Of a stretch of DNA of 64,000 nucleotides, positions 16,403-25,690 are shown piece after piece; position 1 is the stretch's first letter, and each line of letters starts with the position of its first letter. Below the pieces are notes generated by a model. It was not told the DNA's origin. It did not search any database and saw only the letters and a list, made by a program, of their open reading frames with translations. This stretch comes from an uncultured Clostridia bacterium (GTDB taxonomy: Bacteria > Bacillota > Clostridia > Lachnospirales > Anaerotignaceae), in the NCBI GenBank assembly GCA_945868505.1, contig CAMBLO010000002.1, positions 1 to 64,000 on the forward strand, in the 5' to 3' direction. The position numbers were made by a program, and so were the translations under genes.

Positions 16403-16976
16403 TGCGTTGTCGCTGCGGCGAGACGAGGGATGATATACCTTTGCTTCCTTTTCCGGTCAGTCGGATTCTGCCCGCTGTGCAAATCTTGATTTCGTCCTTG
16501 TCCGTACAAAATCCGCCTGTCCTACTGCCGCCGAAAAGTGACTGTCGCCCGCTATCTGCCCACCCAGCAGATAGCGAGTCCAGTCCCTTTCCGGCGTCAG
16601 CCGGAAGCAAAGGTATAACACACTAGACTTTCCTACGGAAAATCGTGTGCCAACAGGGGTGCTACTCGCCCCTATTGGAAACCCAGAGCAGAGGGGATAC
16701 TTCCCTCTGGACACCCTTAGTTTTCTTTGCACTTGCAGTCTGAAACAAGTGTAAAGAAAATACAAAAAGCATCTGCGCATCGCTTGTCGAAGCGCAAATC
16801 GTCCTTTTGTACAGATAATCCCCAATTGGATAAATTATAATTTCAAATTGTTAACATCTGCTGTAGTAGTAAAAAGTAATGCGGAACATAGTAAGATAAT
16901 AGATAGTACACCCGTGTTTTTTAACACCATACAAAGATTTTTACATAATGAATTAAGCCTGAAAGGAATATGGATT
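16403..16976. other. 574-base non-coding region with three hairpins
   Basis: No frame here has a ribosome site and plausible protein. Three strong hairpins stand in a row (16550-16576, 16650-16678, 16689-16709). The restriction gene starts after an AT-rich stretch at 16830-16976, which probably holds its promoter, though no clear boxes were found. The GC content drops at about 16,820, marking the join between element backbone and cargo. Confidence 0.5.
16550..16709. repeat. row of three stem-loops
   Basis: Stem 1 is CGCTATCTGC with GCAGATAGCG (10 bp, 7-base loop). Stem 2 is CCAA-AGGGG with CCCCT-TTGG around a 9-base loop. Stem 3 is CAGAGGG with CCCTCTG. None has a T-run long enough for a simple terminator, so this is a structured RNA, oriT or replication site candidate. 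Confidence 0.45.
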
Positions 16977-18890
16977 ATGGCAAAGAAAGAAGTAAAAACC
17001 GATTTATGGGTAGCTCGTCAGCTTGATGACTCCCAGATTAAATATGATGCCCAAGGCAGTAATGTGAAGGAAATTAACGATGCCCTTCAAAGTGCTTCGA
17101 AGCGTGGCACAGGAAAAGTTGGGTATCCGGAATATGTCGCGGTTGTTAAGGATTTTGTTATAGTTATTGAGGATAAAGCCGACCTGACTAAGCATCAAAA
17201 GCTAACTGATGCAGGAATTCTATCTGTTGATCAAAAAGATATTGCAAACTATGCTGTTAATGGAGCATATTTTTACGCAAAGCACATTGCTCAAAACAGT
17301 GCATTCCATAAAATCTTTGCAATTGGTGTTGCCGGTGACGAAAAGCATCATAAAATTACTCCTCTATATGTAGACGATAGAGAAGGGTATAAGGTGTTGC
17401 CTGATATTGAGTCTTTTACATCATTCACTGTTGCTAATATTGAGGAGTATTACACTCGCTATGTTCTTTCAGAAAAGACAGATGTAGAAAAAACCACAGA
17501 AGAAATTTTGAAGGACGCCGCAGAACTACATGAATATCTGCGCACTTATGGCTCGCTAAAAGATCAGGATAAGCCTTTGGTGGTTTCGGGCATTCTTCTT
17601 GCACTGGATGACAAGTTTTTCAAACCCAGTGATTTGCTCGGCGATGAGACTACTACAGACGGCCAGTTGATATATGACGCAATCCAGCGTCGTTTGAAGG
17701 CCTCCAATGTTGGCCCCGATGCAAAACGTGATAAACTAATGAGTGAATTTTCGATTATTCGCACAAGTGCCCGCTTGAACGAGATCGATCAAAAGCTGGG
17801 TAAAACACCGTTGAAATTCTATACCGAATTCTTGAAAAAGAATGTTTTTGACAACATAAAATATCGCAGTTCCAGCGAGGACTTCATCGGAAGGTTCTAT
17901 GGAGAATTTATGAGCTACTCTGGAGGTGATGGTCAAACACTGGGTATTGTCCTTACACCTCGTCATATTTGTGACCTATTCTGTGATTTGTTGAATATTC
18001 AGGCTACGGATATTGTGCTTGACCCCTGCTGCGGTACCGCTGGTTTTCTTGTGGCTGCAATGCACCATATGCTTGAAAAGGCTGGTGCTGATCAAACTAA
18101 GCGGAAGAACATCAAGAAAAAGCAGTTACACGGATTTGAGCTTCAAAGTAATATGTTTGCAATCGCTGCGACCAATATGATTCTTCGTGATGATGGTAAT
18201 AGTAATATTAAATGCGAGGACTTTTTGCGTCAAAATCCTGCTCAAGTGCAACTTAAAGGTGCAACTGTTGGAATGATGAATCCTCCCTATTCCCAAGGAA
18301 CCAAAGCTGATCCTTCACAGTATGAACTATCGTTCGTAGAGCATTTGCTTGACTCTTTGACCGAAGGAGCACGCGCTGCAGTAATTGTTCCACAGTCTTC
18401 TATGACGGGTAAAACAAAAGATGAGCAAGCATTTAAGGAAAATATTCTGAAAAATCACACTTTGGAAGGTGTTATTACCTGCAATACCGACACTTTCTAT
18501 GGTGTAGGTACTAATCCTGTCATTGCGATTTTTACTGCCCATGAGCCCCATCCCGCTGATAAGCTTTGCAAATTTATTGATTTCCGAAACGATGGCTATG
18601 AAGTGCGTGCACATATTGGGTTGGTTGAGGGTGACTCCGCTAAAGACAAGCGTCAGCATTTACTGGATGTATGGTTTGGTCGGACAGAGGCAGCTTCTAA
18701 ATTTTGCGTTGAATCTACGGTAAAGGCTGAGGATGAGTGGTTACATTCTTTCTTCTATTTTAACGATGACATACCAACGGATGCAGATTTTGAAAAAGCA
18801 ATTGGAGATTATTTGACTTTCGAATTCTCTATGGTTATGCAAAACAGAGAGTATTTGTTTGAGGGAGGCAATAACCATAATGAAGATTAA
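16977..18890 (+). CDS. BcgI-like fused restriction-modification subunit
   Basis: The protein has 637 residues from the ATG at 16977 (AAAGGA upstream), a length typical of BcgIA-type alpha subunits. An N-terminal nuclease-like domain includes DFVIVIEDKADLTKH (about 60-75). It is followed by a helical linker and an N6-adenine methyltransferase with motif I LDPCCGTAGFL (about 347) and motif IV NPPYS (about 434). With the specificity subunit next to it, it forms a type IIB/type I-like enzyme that both methylates and cuts. The stop overlaps the specificity gene by 11 bases. Confidence 0.85.
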   Translation: MAKKEVKTDLWVARQLDDSQIKYDAQGSNVKEINDALQSASKRGTGKVGYPEYVAVVKDFVIVIEDKADLTKHQKLTDAGILSVDQKDIANYAVNGAYFYAKHIAQNSAFHKIFAIGVAGDEKHHKITPLYVDDREGYKVLPDIESFTSFTVANIEEYYTRYVLSEKTDVEKTTEEILKDAAELHEYLRTYGSLKDQDKPLVVSGILLALDDKFFKPSDLLGDETTTDGQLIYDAIQRRLKASNVGPDAKRDKLMSEFSIIRTSARLNEIDQKLGKTPLKFYTEFLKKNVFDNIKYRSSSEDFIGRFYGEFMSYSGGDGQTLGIVLTPRHICDLFCDLLNIQATDIVLDPCCGTAGFLVAAMHHMLEKAGADQTKRKNIKKKQLHGFELQSNMFAIAATNMILRDDGNSNIKCEDFLRQNPAQVQLKGATVGMMNPPYSQGTKADPSQYELSFVEHLLDSLTEGARAAVIVPQSSMTGKTKDEQAFKENILKNHTLEGVITCNTDTFYGVGTNPVIAIFTAHEPHPADKLCKFIDFRNDGYEVRAHIGLVEGDSAKDKRQHLLDVWFGRTEAASKFCVESTVKAEDEWLHSFFYFNDDIPTDADFEKAIGDYLTFEFSMVMQNREYLFEGGNNHNED

Positions 18891-19977
18891 CAAAAAGAAC
18901 TGGGCTGCATTCACAGTCGAGGAATTATTTGATGAAATCAAGGCAACTAAAGGAAAAACAACTGGCCAACTGGTTAAGGGTGATGACGTTCCATACATTG
19001 CAGCAGCAAAAACAAATAATGGTTTTGCTGGTATGTGTAGTGCAAAAGAGCATCCAGAATGGGTATCTAATGGAAACGCTATTGTTTTTGTTCAATTAGG
19101 TGATGGGGCTGCTGGCCTTGCTCATTATGTACCTATGAGTTTTATTGGAATGAGTGGAAAGACATCAAGCGGCTATAATTCGAAGATTTCAAAAGATAGT
19201 GGTATTTTTATTGCCAGATGTCTCAGTTCTAATAAAGCTATTTTTTCTCACGGTCACAGTTGGACTGGTCGTAGATTGTTGAGCACCAAAACAATGTTGC
19301 CTACAAACGCTGACGGACAACCAGACTATGACTATATGACAGAGTATATCCAGCAGGAACGCAAAGCATTACAGGAGAAGTATCGAAACATATGCCAAAA
19401 ACGAATTGCTAAGTTAGGCAAACGCATTAAAATTCCCTCAATTAGCCAAAAGCAATGGAAAGCGTTCCTAATTTCTGACATATTTGACATCATGCCGGGC
19501 AAACGCTTAGTTGCAGCAAACTCCACCCCCGGAAACAGGCCATTTATCGGTGCTTTGGATAACAACAATGGTGTAGCACATTTTGTGAACGATACAAATG
19601 CGTCTCTGGACAAGAATGTGCTTGGAGTAAATTACAATGGAAACGGTATGGTTATTGGCTTTTACCATCCGTATGAGTGCATTTTCTCTGATGATGTTAA
19701 GCGATTTCACTTAAAGAACCATAAGGACAACAAGTTTGTTCTACTGTTTATGAAGGTAGCAATTTTACAGCAAAAAAGCAAATTTGGTTATCTGTATAAA
19801 TTTAATGCAGAACGCATGGCAAATACCCGAATAATGCTCCCTGTTACAGATGAAGGAATACCTGACTACCAGTACATGGAGCAGTATGCAAAAAATATGA
19901 TGCTACGAAAATATAAGCAGTATTTAGCTTATCTCGATTCAAAAGGAAAAGCGGAATCTGATACTACTAGTGTTTAG
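18880..19977 (+). CDS. restriction specificity subunit (S / BcgIB-like)
   Basis: The protein has 365 residues. Two target-recognition halves repeat the same layout: KKNWAAFTVEELFDEIKATKGK and, near the middle, SQKQWKAFLISDIFDIMPGKR. Each ends with a coiled-coil spacer (YMTEYIQQERKALQEK; YMEQYAKNMMLRKY). This is the HsdS/BcgIB architecture that recognises a bipartite site. The ATG at 18880 follows GAGGGAGG. An earlier frame opening at 18859 lies in the methyltransferase gene. Confidence 0.85.
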   Translation: MKINKKNWAAFTVEELFDEIKATKGKTTGQLVKGDDVPYIAAAKTNNGFAGMCSAKEHPEWVSNGNAIVFVQLGDGAAGLAHYVPMSFIGMSGKTSSGYNSKISKDSGIFIARCLSSNKAIFSHGHSWTGRRLLSTKTMLPTNADGQPDYDYMTEYIQQERKALQEKYRNICQKRIAKLGKRIKIPSISQKQWKAFLISDIFDIMPGKRLVAANSTPGNRPFIGALDNNNGVAHFVNDTNASLDKNVLGVNYNGNGMVIGFYHPYECIFSDDVKRFHLKNHKDNKFVLLFMKVAILQQKSKFGYLYKFNAERMANTRIMLPVTDEGIPDYQYMEQYAKNMMLRKYKQYLAYLDSKGKAESDTTSV

Positions 19978-20031
19978 TAACAAGCGGTTCCTAAATGGAT
20001 GCATCCCAGTATTGAGGAAAACGAGGATAAC

Positions 20032-21219
20032 ATGGATAAGATAATTAAATTTCCTGTGGATACCGGAAAAGTTGTCATTTCAGAAGATACAAAATCAACT
20101 CTTAGAAACCTATTTTCTGGATGTAGAGTAAATTTCTTGTTTGGCGCCGGATTTTCCGCAAATCTGTTAGGTACTTTAAACAATAACGAGGTAATTTTTG
20201 AAGCGCTGCAAAAATACCAAGCGAAAAATGAGGATGAAAGGAAAAAAGTGACGATACTCTTCGCTTTTTTGTATTGGTCATTTTTCGTTAGATGTATTGA
20301 GCCCATTTCCTCTAAAATATCGACATATGATTCCTCATTTGATCCATATAAAGAATTCGGAGACATTGTATACCGAATTTTTTCTGAAAGAGGCAATCCT
20401 GCGTTAGATAGGCAGTTTAGCATTTTTACAACCAATTATGATCCAATAATCGAGCTGATTTTTGACCATTCAAATTGCATATGCAATGATGGCTTTGAGG
20501 GGAGAATTGAGCCTCGTTTTGCCACTGATAATTATTCGAAAACATATTACAGACAAGCCATATTCTCCAATAGGAAAGCAGAAATTCCTTCTGTGAATCT
20601 TTTGAAATTACACGGATCTGTTACTTGGAGCCAAGACATTTTCTGGGGCGGTATTATATATCGACAGTATCGGGATAAAATAGGGTACTTTACAAATACT
20701 TACTCAACGCTGTTCGATACTACTATGGTGTCAACTATTGATGCACATTTTACAGCGAATCGGCCAGATGAAGCTAATAAGCAAATTCAATCTTTATTTG
20801 CAAGCAGTATTTTTGACACATTGCTTGCTAAAGAGGATGACTACGGCAAATTCATTCAAGCGTACAAAATGGCTTTTCTAATTGTGAATCCAACCAAGGA
20901 AAAATTTAGTGACACGCTACTGAACAAGAATTACTATGAACTTTTACGTATTTTCTCTAATGAATTAGAGAAGGAGAACTCACTTCTGGTGGTCAATGGT
21001 TTTTCTTTTAGGGATGAGCATATCCTAGATTTAGTAAAACGCTCCATGGTTAACCCATCCTTGAAAATACTCATTTTTGTATATCAGGCCACCGCAATTG
21101 GGGATTTCCAAAGGCTATTCGGTGAGGTAAAAAATAATAACATTACATATATTGCGCTTGATGGTGAAAACCTGTCTTTGAACTATTTCAATCAGATTTT
21201 GTCGCATATCCATTCCTAA
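20032..21219 (+). CDS. SIR2-domain defence protein
   Basis: The protein has 395 residues from MDKIIKFPVD, which follows a GAGG. A longer frame from 19999 is possible. NFLFGAGFSANLLG (about 34-47), FTTNYDPIIEL and LLKLHGSVTW (about 193) are the NAD-binding motifs of SIR2-like proteins. The C-terminus has LVVNGFSFRDEHILD, typical of defence SIR2_2 proteins. Such proteins deplete NAD in infected cells. It sits 19 bases before herA, matching the known SIR2-HerA pair. Confidence 0.9.
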   Translation: MDKIIKFPVDTGKVVISEDTKSTLRNLFSGCRVNFLFGAGFSANLLGTLNNNEVIFEALQKYQAKNEDERKKVTILFAFLYWSFFVRCIEPISSKISTYDSSFDPYKEFGDIVYRIFSERGNPALDRQFSIFTTNYDPIIELIFDHSNCICNDGFEGRIEPRFATDNYSKTYYRQAIFSNRKAEIPSVNLLKLHGSVTWSQDIFWGGIIYRQYRDKIGYFTNTYSTLFDTTMVSTIDAHFTANRPDEANKQIQSLFASSIFDTLLAKEDDYGKFIQAYKMAFLIVNPTKEKFSDTLLNKNYYELLRIFSNELEKENSLLVVNGFSFRDEHILDLVKRSMVNPSLKILIFVYQATAIGDFQRLFGEVKNNNITYIALDGENLSLNYFNQILSHIHS

Positions 21220-21238
21220 AAGAAAGAGGTGAATTGGT

Positions 21239-23065
21239 ATGAACGATTTTTATAAAATCGGACAAGTGATTGAAGTACGCGGTCAAAAACTTCGTATACG
21301 TGTTTTTGAAAACAAAAACAGCAATATTTTGGTATACCAAGGACACGTTATTAAAAATGTGTCTGTCGGTAGTTTTGTAAAGATTCCAAAAGGATTCAGC
21401 AATATCATTGGCCGCATAGAAGGAGAATACATTCAAGAGAATAAGTCTACGGGTGAGAATAACTGCCAACCCCACTTTTCAAAAGAAAGCGAAACCATTG
21501 ATCGCATTATCGAAGTAAGCATTATGGGTGTTCTGAATGACGGGCGTTTCCAGAGAGGCTTAATTGACATTCCGCTAGTTTTCTCGGACGCATATATGCT
21601 TGCTGATACAGAAGTGCAAAAGATTTTTGAGTTTAGCTCTGATTTAACTACTTCTGTGTGCATTGGCTCTATTAACGATTACAAAGAAGAAAAACTTTTT
21701 ATCTCGGCAAATTCGCTTTTCGCCAGTCATATAGGAATATTCGGGAATACCGGAAGTGGTAAATCAAATACATTAGCCAAAATATACACTGAGTGCTTTC
21801 AACGTTTTAAAGGAATGCCCGGATTTGCTAAAAGTAGATTTCTTCTTATCGACTTTAATGGGGAGTACACCCAAGCCTTTGATGACAGTAAACGAGTGTA
21901 TCGGCTATCAACAAGAGTTGATACAGGAGATTCAATCCCTATTCATCAATCTTTCTTGGAAGATGTAGAACTCTGGTCAATAATATGCGAGGCAACAGAG
22001 AAAACGCAAAAGCCTTTCCTAAGCAAGAGCATTGATCTATACCGTCGGTTACGCGGGACAGATAATCTTATGGCATATATTCGTGGAATGTTAAAAAATC
22101 TGCTTCTCCGATATTATGATGACCCTCAAATGTTTTTGCGGCAATTGACAGGACTTAAAAATATTCTGGCATTGCTATTTGTTGATGCCGAACCTGGAAT
22201 CAAAATTTTAAATAGCATCCAGGTTCGTGCAAATGGCACAAAATTTTGCCGTACAGATGATGATGGTGATCACTGGGGAAATACTTCTGATGATTACGAA
22301 CAACAATTCGTTTCTGTTATTTTGGATTCAGTGTTTTTCCCTAACAATTATAAAAGTCAAGATGAATATTTGATATTTGAGTACGCTTTACGGTATAAAT
22401 ACTTAGATTCTTTATGCTCGCAATATATCAATGAGGAGCACGTTGGTCCACTTATCTCAAGATTTGAAAATCGTGTAAAACGAGTAAAGCGTCTTTTCAA
22501 AATATGTGACAATCCTCCCGCTGATTGGCTGGCAATATATTCATTGGTTGATGTTAATGTGGAATTCAAAAAGATTGTTCCCCTAATTATTTGCAAGTAT
22601 TTCTATGAACGTCAACGGCTAAACTTCAATGGTAGTAGTTTACATATTATCATTGACGAAGCGCATAATGTCTTGTCCACAACATCGGAGCGAGAAAGTC
22701 AGACTTGGAAAGATTACCGCTTAGAAACTTTTGAAGAAATCATCAAAGAAGGGCGAAAGTTTGGAACGTTTTTAACCATATCAAGTCAGCGTCCATCTGA
22801 CATATCGGAAACCATTATTTCTCAACTGCATAACTATTTCATTCATCGATTGGTTAACAATGAGGATATACGAGCCATTGGTAAAGCTGTGGCATTCATT
22901 GACAACACTTCATATGAAATGATCTCTGTCCTGCCACAAGGAGCGTGTATCTTTACTGGCGTTGCTTCCAATTTTCCTGTTTTGGTGCAGGTTGATTTAT
23001 TGCCAAAACAACAGCAACCACAAAGTAGCACCATAAATCTTACGGAGTTGTGGAAAGAACCTTAA
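21239..23065 (+). CDS. HerA-like ATPase (DUF87), partner of SIR2
   Basis: The protein has 608 residues. An N-terminal HAS-barrel-like region is followed by Walker A GNTGSGKSNT (about 171), LLIDFNGEY (about 201), IIIDEAHN (about 470) and ISSQRPSDI (sensor/arginine region). HerA proteins form hexamers, and in SIR2-HerA systems they assemble with SIR2 to give an NADase/nuclease complex. AAAGAGGTGA precedes the ATG. A strong terminator follows, so the four-gene cargo ends here. Confidence 0.9.
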   Translation: MNDFYKIGQVIEVRGQKLRIRVFENKNSNILVYQGHVIKNVSVGSFVKIPKGFSNIIGRIEGEYIQENKSTGENNCQPHFSKESETIDRIIEVSIMGVLNDGRFQRGLIDIPLVFSDAYMLADTEVQKIFEFSSDLTTSVCIGSINDYKEEKLFISANSLFASHIGIFGNTGSGKSNTLAKIYTECFQRFKGMPGFAKSRFLLIDFNGEYTQAFDDSKRVYRLSTRVDTGDSIPIHQSFLEDVELWSIICEATEKTQKPFLSKSIDLYRRLRGTDNLMAYIRGMLKNLLLRYYDDPQMFLRQLTGLKNILALLFVDAEPGIKILNSIQVRANGTKFCRTDDDGDHWGNTSDDYEQQFVSVILDSVFFPNNYKSQDEYLIFEYALRYKYLDSLCSQYINEEHVGPLISRFENRVKRVKRLFKICDNPPADWLAIYSLVDVNVEFKKIVPLIICKYFYERQRLNFNGSSLHIIIDEAHNVLSTTSERESQTWKDYRLETFEEIIKEGRKFGTFLTISSQRPSDISETIISQLHNYFIHRLVNNEDIRAIGKAVAFIDNTSYEMISVLPQGACIFTGVASNFPVLVQVDLLPKQQQPQSSTINLTELWKEP

Positions 23066-23068
23066 AAC

Positions 23069-23102
23069 AAAGCCCATCGGTCAGTATTGACCGATGGGCT
23101 TT
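23069..23102 (+). terminator. terminator of the restriction/SIR2/HerA operon
   Basis: A 15-bp perfect stem (AAAGCCCATCGGTCA with its complement) has a GTAT loop and starts four bases after the herA stop. The T-rich arm ends suit both directions. Confidence 0.85.
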
Positions 23103-23116
23103 ACAAATCTATGCAG

Positions 23117-23362
23117 TTAATCTGTCAAACGATGCCGGGGTGTTCCGTGAATATATTTTTCCAATTCTCCGCTCAACACTACATTTGCATATTCTAGTGG
23201 CTGGTTATAGATTAACCATTCCAATTCGGATCGTTGATACATATTGTCTGCTACCTCGTTTTCAACAGCAACCGTATCAATCGAAATCATGCTACCATCA
23301 GCAAATTTCAGTTCAACGCAGGCTGTATCCAAATTGAACTCACAAGAGATCGCACGCTCCAT
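23117..23362 (-). CDS. DUF6061-like small protein behind rlmD
   Basis: The protein has 81 residues from the ATG at 23362, preceded by GAGGTG. MERAISCEFNLDTACVELKFADGSMISIDTV resembles DUF6061, a family frequent in clostridial mobile elements. Function is unknown. It begins 10 bases after the rlmD stop, so it is transcribed from the host rlmD promoter although it belongs to the element side of att core A. Confidence 0.65.
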   Translation of the reverse strand: MERAISCEFNLDTACVELKFADGSMISIDTVAVENEVADNMYQRSELEWLIYNQPLEYANVVLSGELEKYIHGTPRHRLTD

Positions 23363-23372
23363 GTTGTTCACC

Positions 23373-25013
23373 TCAAATCATCCCAAAAAACTTCAGTGCC
23401 TCTGTAATTGCCGCTTCCTTTTCTGGCGGACATTTCGGCTGTTTGGCATTTTCAGACTTTGGCTTATTATAGTTCTCCCGCTCAATAATGCCATATTTCT
23501 GCTTAACCTGGGCAATGTAGAGGGAAGAAACCTTCAACCCGGTCTGCTGCAATACACGTTCTTTGATCTGCCCGTATGTGGCGTCATTCTGGAACCCGGA
23601 CATATCCATATCCTCCAGCGAGAACTCCACACGAACCTTCTTTGAGTTGATTTCTCCCTTGGAAAGCAAGACAACCGTCTCCACATGCACCGTTCTAGGG
23701 AACATATCCATCAATTTCACCTTTTCCACCTTATAGCCCTCCTGCTGGAAAATTTCCAGATCTCTTACCAAAGAAGTAGGTTTACAGGAAACATAAACGA
23801 TCTCAGGGGCACCAAAGCCGATGATCTTACCGATGGCCTTAGGATGGATCCCATCTCTGGGAGGGTCCACAATAATCAGATCCGGCTTATCCTCCAGTTC
23901 ATCCACCTTTTGCAGGACATCCCCTGCAATAAAGGTGCAGTTTTCCAGATGATTTCGTTTTGCATTTTCATTAGCTGCCACCACCGCTTCTTCGATCAGT
24001 TCGATACCAACCACTTTCTTAGAACCAGCCTCTGCCATAATCTGACCGATGGTGCCTGTGCCGCAGTAAAGATCAAAGACCATCTTATTTGCTACATCCC
24101 CGGCAAAATCCTTAACGATAGAATAAAGTTTTTCCGCACCGGCGGAATTTGTCTGGAAAAAGGAATAGACAGAAACCTTGAATTCCAGATCAAAAAGCTT
24201 TTCCATGAAATAATCCCTGCCGTAGAGCAGATGCATTTCATCACTTTTTACCACATCCGCCAGACCATCATTCACAGAATGGAGGATACCACCGATTTTC
24301 CCCTCCAAAGGCAACGCCAGCAGCATATCTTTGAATTCTTCCACAACGAAAGGAACTTCGGAGGAAGTCACCAGATTCACCAAAATCTCTCCCGTTGCCG
24401 CACCTTTTCTGACTACCAGATGACGCAGGCAGCCATCATGGCGGGCTTTATGATAGAAAGGCACGTTCCTTTCCTGAAAGAAAGCCAGTGTGCCTTCCAC
24501 GATCTTCAAATAGTCTTTGTCGATGATATTACAGTCTTTCAAAGTTACCACTTCATAATAGCTCATGCGTTTCCGCATCCCCAGAGCCAGAGCGCCGTCT
24601 TTTTCTTCATCCCCAAAGGAAAATTCACATTTATTGCGATAACCTGTTTCGGAAGGAGCTGGCACGATGCCTTCCCAACTGCCGATGTGGATATTTGCAT
24701 TTTCCAAAAGACGCTTCACCTGACGTTCCTTCAGCTTCAGCTCCTCTTCATGGCGCAGGGTCTGGTAAGTGCAGCCGCCACAAAGCTCATAGTGAGAACA
24801 CATACCATCTGTCCGTTCCAGAGGGGAATGTTCCACAATCTCCATCAGGCGGGCTTCAATGCCGCTGGATTTTTTCTTGAATACCTGTGCCTTTACCTTC
24901 TGCCCGGGTACCGTATTCTTCACGATGACCTTTTCCCCTTCACAGTAGCCATAGGCTTTGTTGGGAAAATTTACGTCCTGAATTTCCAGAATGATTTCGT
25001 CTTTTTTCTTCAT
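23373..25013 (-). CDS. rlmD: 23S rRNA (uracil-C5)-methyltransferase RlmD with element-borne tail
   Basis: The protein has 546 residues. An N-terminal TRAM domain and iron-sulfur cysteines MCSHYELCGGC (C72, C78, C81) are followed by a Rossmann core (FDLYCGTGTIGQIM) and the catalytic YVSCKPTSLVRDL near residue 410. After HVETVVLLS (about 437-445) about 100 extra residues follow. This tail differs from the two other copies in the window and lies on the element side of att core A. The start MKKKDE follows GGAGG. The host enzyme thus appears complete but with a C-terminus supplied by the insertion. It could also be called RlmCD/RumA. Confidence 0.9.
   Translation of the reverse strand: MKKKDEIILEIQDVNFPNKAYGYCEGEKVIVKNTVPGQKVKAQVFKKKSSGIEARLMEIVEHSPLERTDGMCSHYELCGGCTYQTLRHEEELKLKERQVKRLLENANIHIGSWEGIVPAPSETGYRNKCEFSFGDEEKDGALALGMRKRMSYYEVVTLKDCNIIDKDYLKIVEGTLAFFQERNVPFYHKARHDGCLRHLVVRKGAATGEILVNLVTSSEVPFVVEEFKDMLLALPLEGKIGGILHSVNDGLADVVKSDEMHLLYGRDYFMEKLFDLEFKVSVYSFFQTNSAGAEKLYSIVKDFAGDVANKMVFDLYCGTGTIGQIMAEAGSKKVVGIELIEEAVVAANENAKRNHLENCTFIAGDVLQKVDELEDKPDLIIVDPPRDGIHPKAIGKIIGFGAPEIVYVSCKPTSLVRDLEIFQQEGYKVEKVKLMDMFPRTVHVETVVLLSKGEINSKKVRVEFSLEDMDMSGFQNDATYGQIKERVLQQTGLKVSSLYIAQVKQKYGIIERENYNKPKSENAKQPKCPPEKEAAITEALKFFGMI
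23674..23681. other. attachment-site core A (in rlmD)
   Basis: ACCGTCTC within GGAAAGCAAGACAACCGTCT corresponds to rlmD codons for ETVVLLS. Bases outside the core differ from B and C at the expected places, consistent with a crossover here. Confidence 0.65.
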
Positions 25014-25043
25014 AATTGCCTCCAAAATGTATTTGAAATGTAA

Positions 25044-25072
25044 TTGTATTCGACCTTGTTCTATGATATAAT
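25044..25072 (+). promoter_or_regulatory. promoter of the S1-domain gene
   Basis: TTGTAT (25044-25049) and TATAAT (25067-25072) are separated by 17 bases in the gap divergent from rlmD. Confidence 0.65.
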
Positions 25073-25150
25073 CAATTTCGTATGTGAAAGAAAATCCTTC
25101 TTTCCATCAGCATCAATCAATTCATTATTTGAACAGGAGTGTATACAGGA

Positions 25151-25606
25151 ATGTCCGAAAAATTAGAAGTAGGCAGTATCGTAGAAGGCAAAGTTGTTCG
25201 TGTAAAGCCCTTTGGCGCCATCGTTTCCCTTGGCAGTGTACAGGGTCTGGTGCATATCTCTCAGGTAGCCAACAGCTTCGTTCAGGATATCAACGACCAT
25301 GTGAAAGTTGGCGATATGGTAAAGGTAAAAGTCCTTTCCATCGATGAAGAAAACCGCAAAATCGCCCTTTCCATCAGAGATGCCCTGCCGAAAGAAGAAC
25401 GCCGCCCCAAGAGCGACAAACCTTTCAATAAGCAGCCCCGCAAACAGCACACAGAAACAACATCCAACCCCGCTCAGGAATATTTCCGTCCCCAATCCTC
25501 TGTCAATGCCTCTTCCGATTTTGAAGAAAAGATGAAGGAATGGATGAAACAGGCCAACGATCGTCAGACCAGCCTGAACAAAAGAGCCAACAAACGCTCC
25601 TATTGA
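25151..25606 (+). CDS. S1 RNA-binding domain protein (YugI/GSP13-like)
   Basis: The protein has 151 residues. One S1 domain covers residues 5-75 (GSIVEGKVVRVKPFGAIVSL, LVHISQVA, GDMVKVKVLSIDEE), followed by a basic, low-complexity tail. Proteins of this kind bind RNA and associate with ribosomes under stress (general stress protein 13 type). ATG at 25151 is preferred. A GTG at 25139 is also in frame, but AGGAG overlaps it. Confidence 0.85.
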   Translation: MSEKLEVGSIVEGKVVRVKPFGAIVSLGSVQGLVHISQVANSFVQDINDHVKVGDMVKVKVLSIDEENRKIALSIRDALPKEERRPKSDKPFNKQPRKQHTETTSNPAQEYFRPQSSVNASSDFEEKMKEWMKQANDRQTSLNKRANKRSY

Positions 25607-25690
25607 TTCCTGCCGCATATCTTTTTAATTTTACCATGAAACGGGCCCTGTTGCAAGATTTTGCCCCGCCCGAAGGGAGGAAAGAACGTC

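Larger units (their letters stand above)
8774..23681. mobile_element. integrative mobilizable element in rlmD carrying a defence operon
   Basis: This 14.9-kb unit runs from core B to core A. It contains a serine recombinase, HTH regulator, MobV relaxase, two primase-type genes, excisionase-like protein, XRE regulator, sigma factor and a restriction/SIR2/HerA operon. There are no type IV secretion genes, so it would need a helper for transfer. The rum/rlmD gene is a known hotspot for serine-recombinase elements in streptococci and Clostridia. The boundaries are inferred from the repeated core and tail. Confidence 0.7.

Noticed and set aside
16457-16825. Minus-strand frame over the three hairpins
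   Set aside because: Composition (arginine, serine and cysteine rich) and hairpins fit structured non-coding DNA better than a gene.
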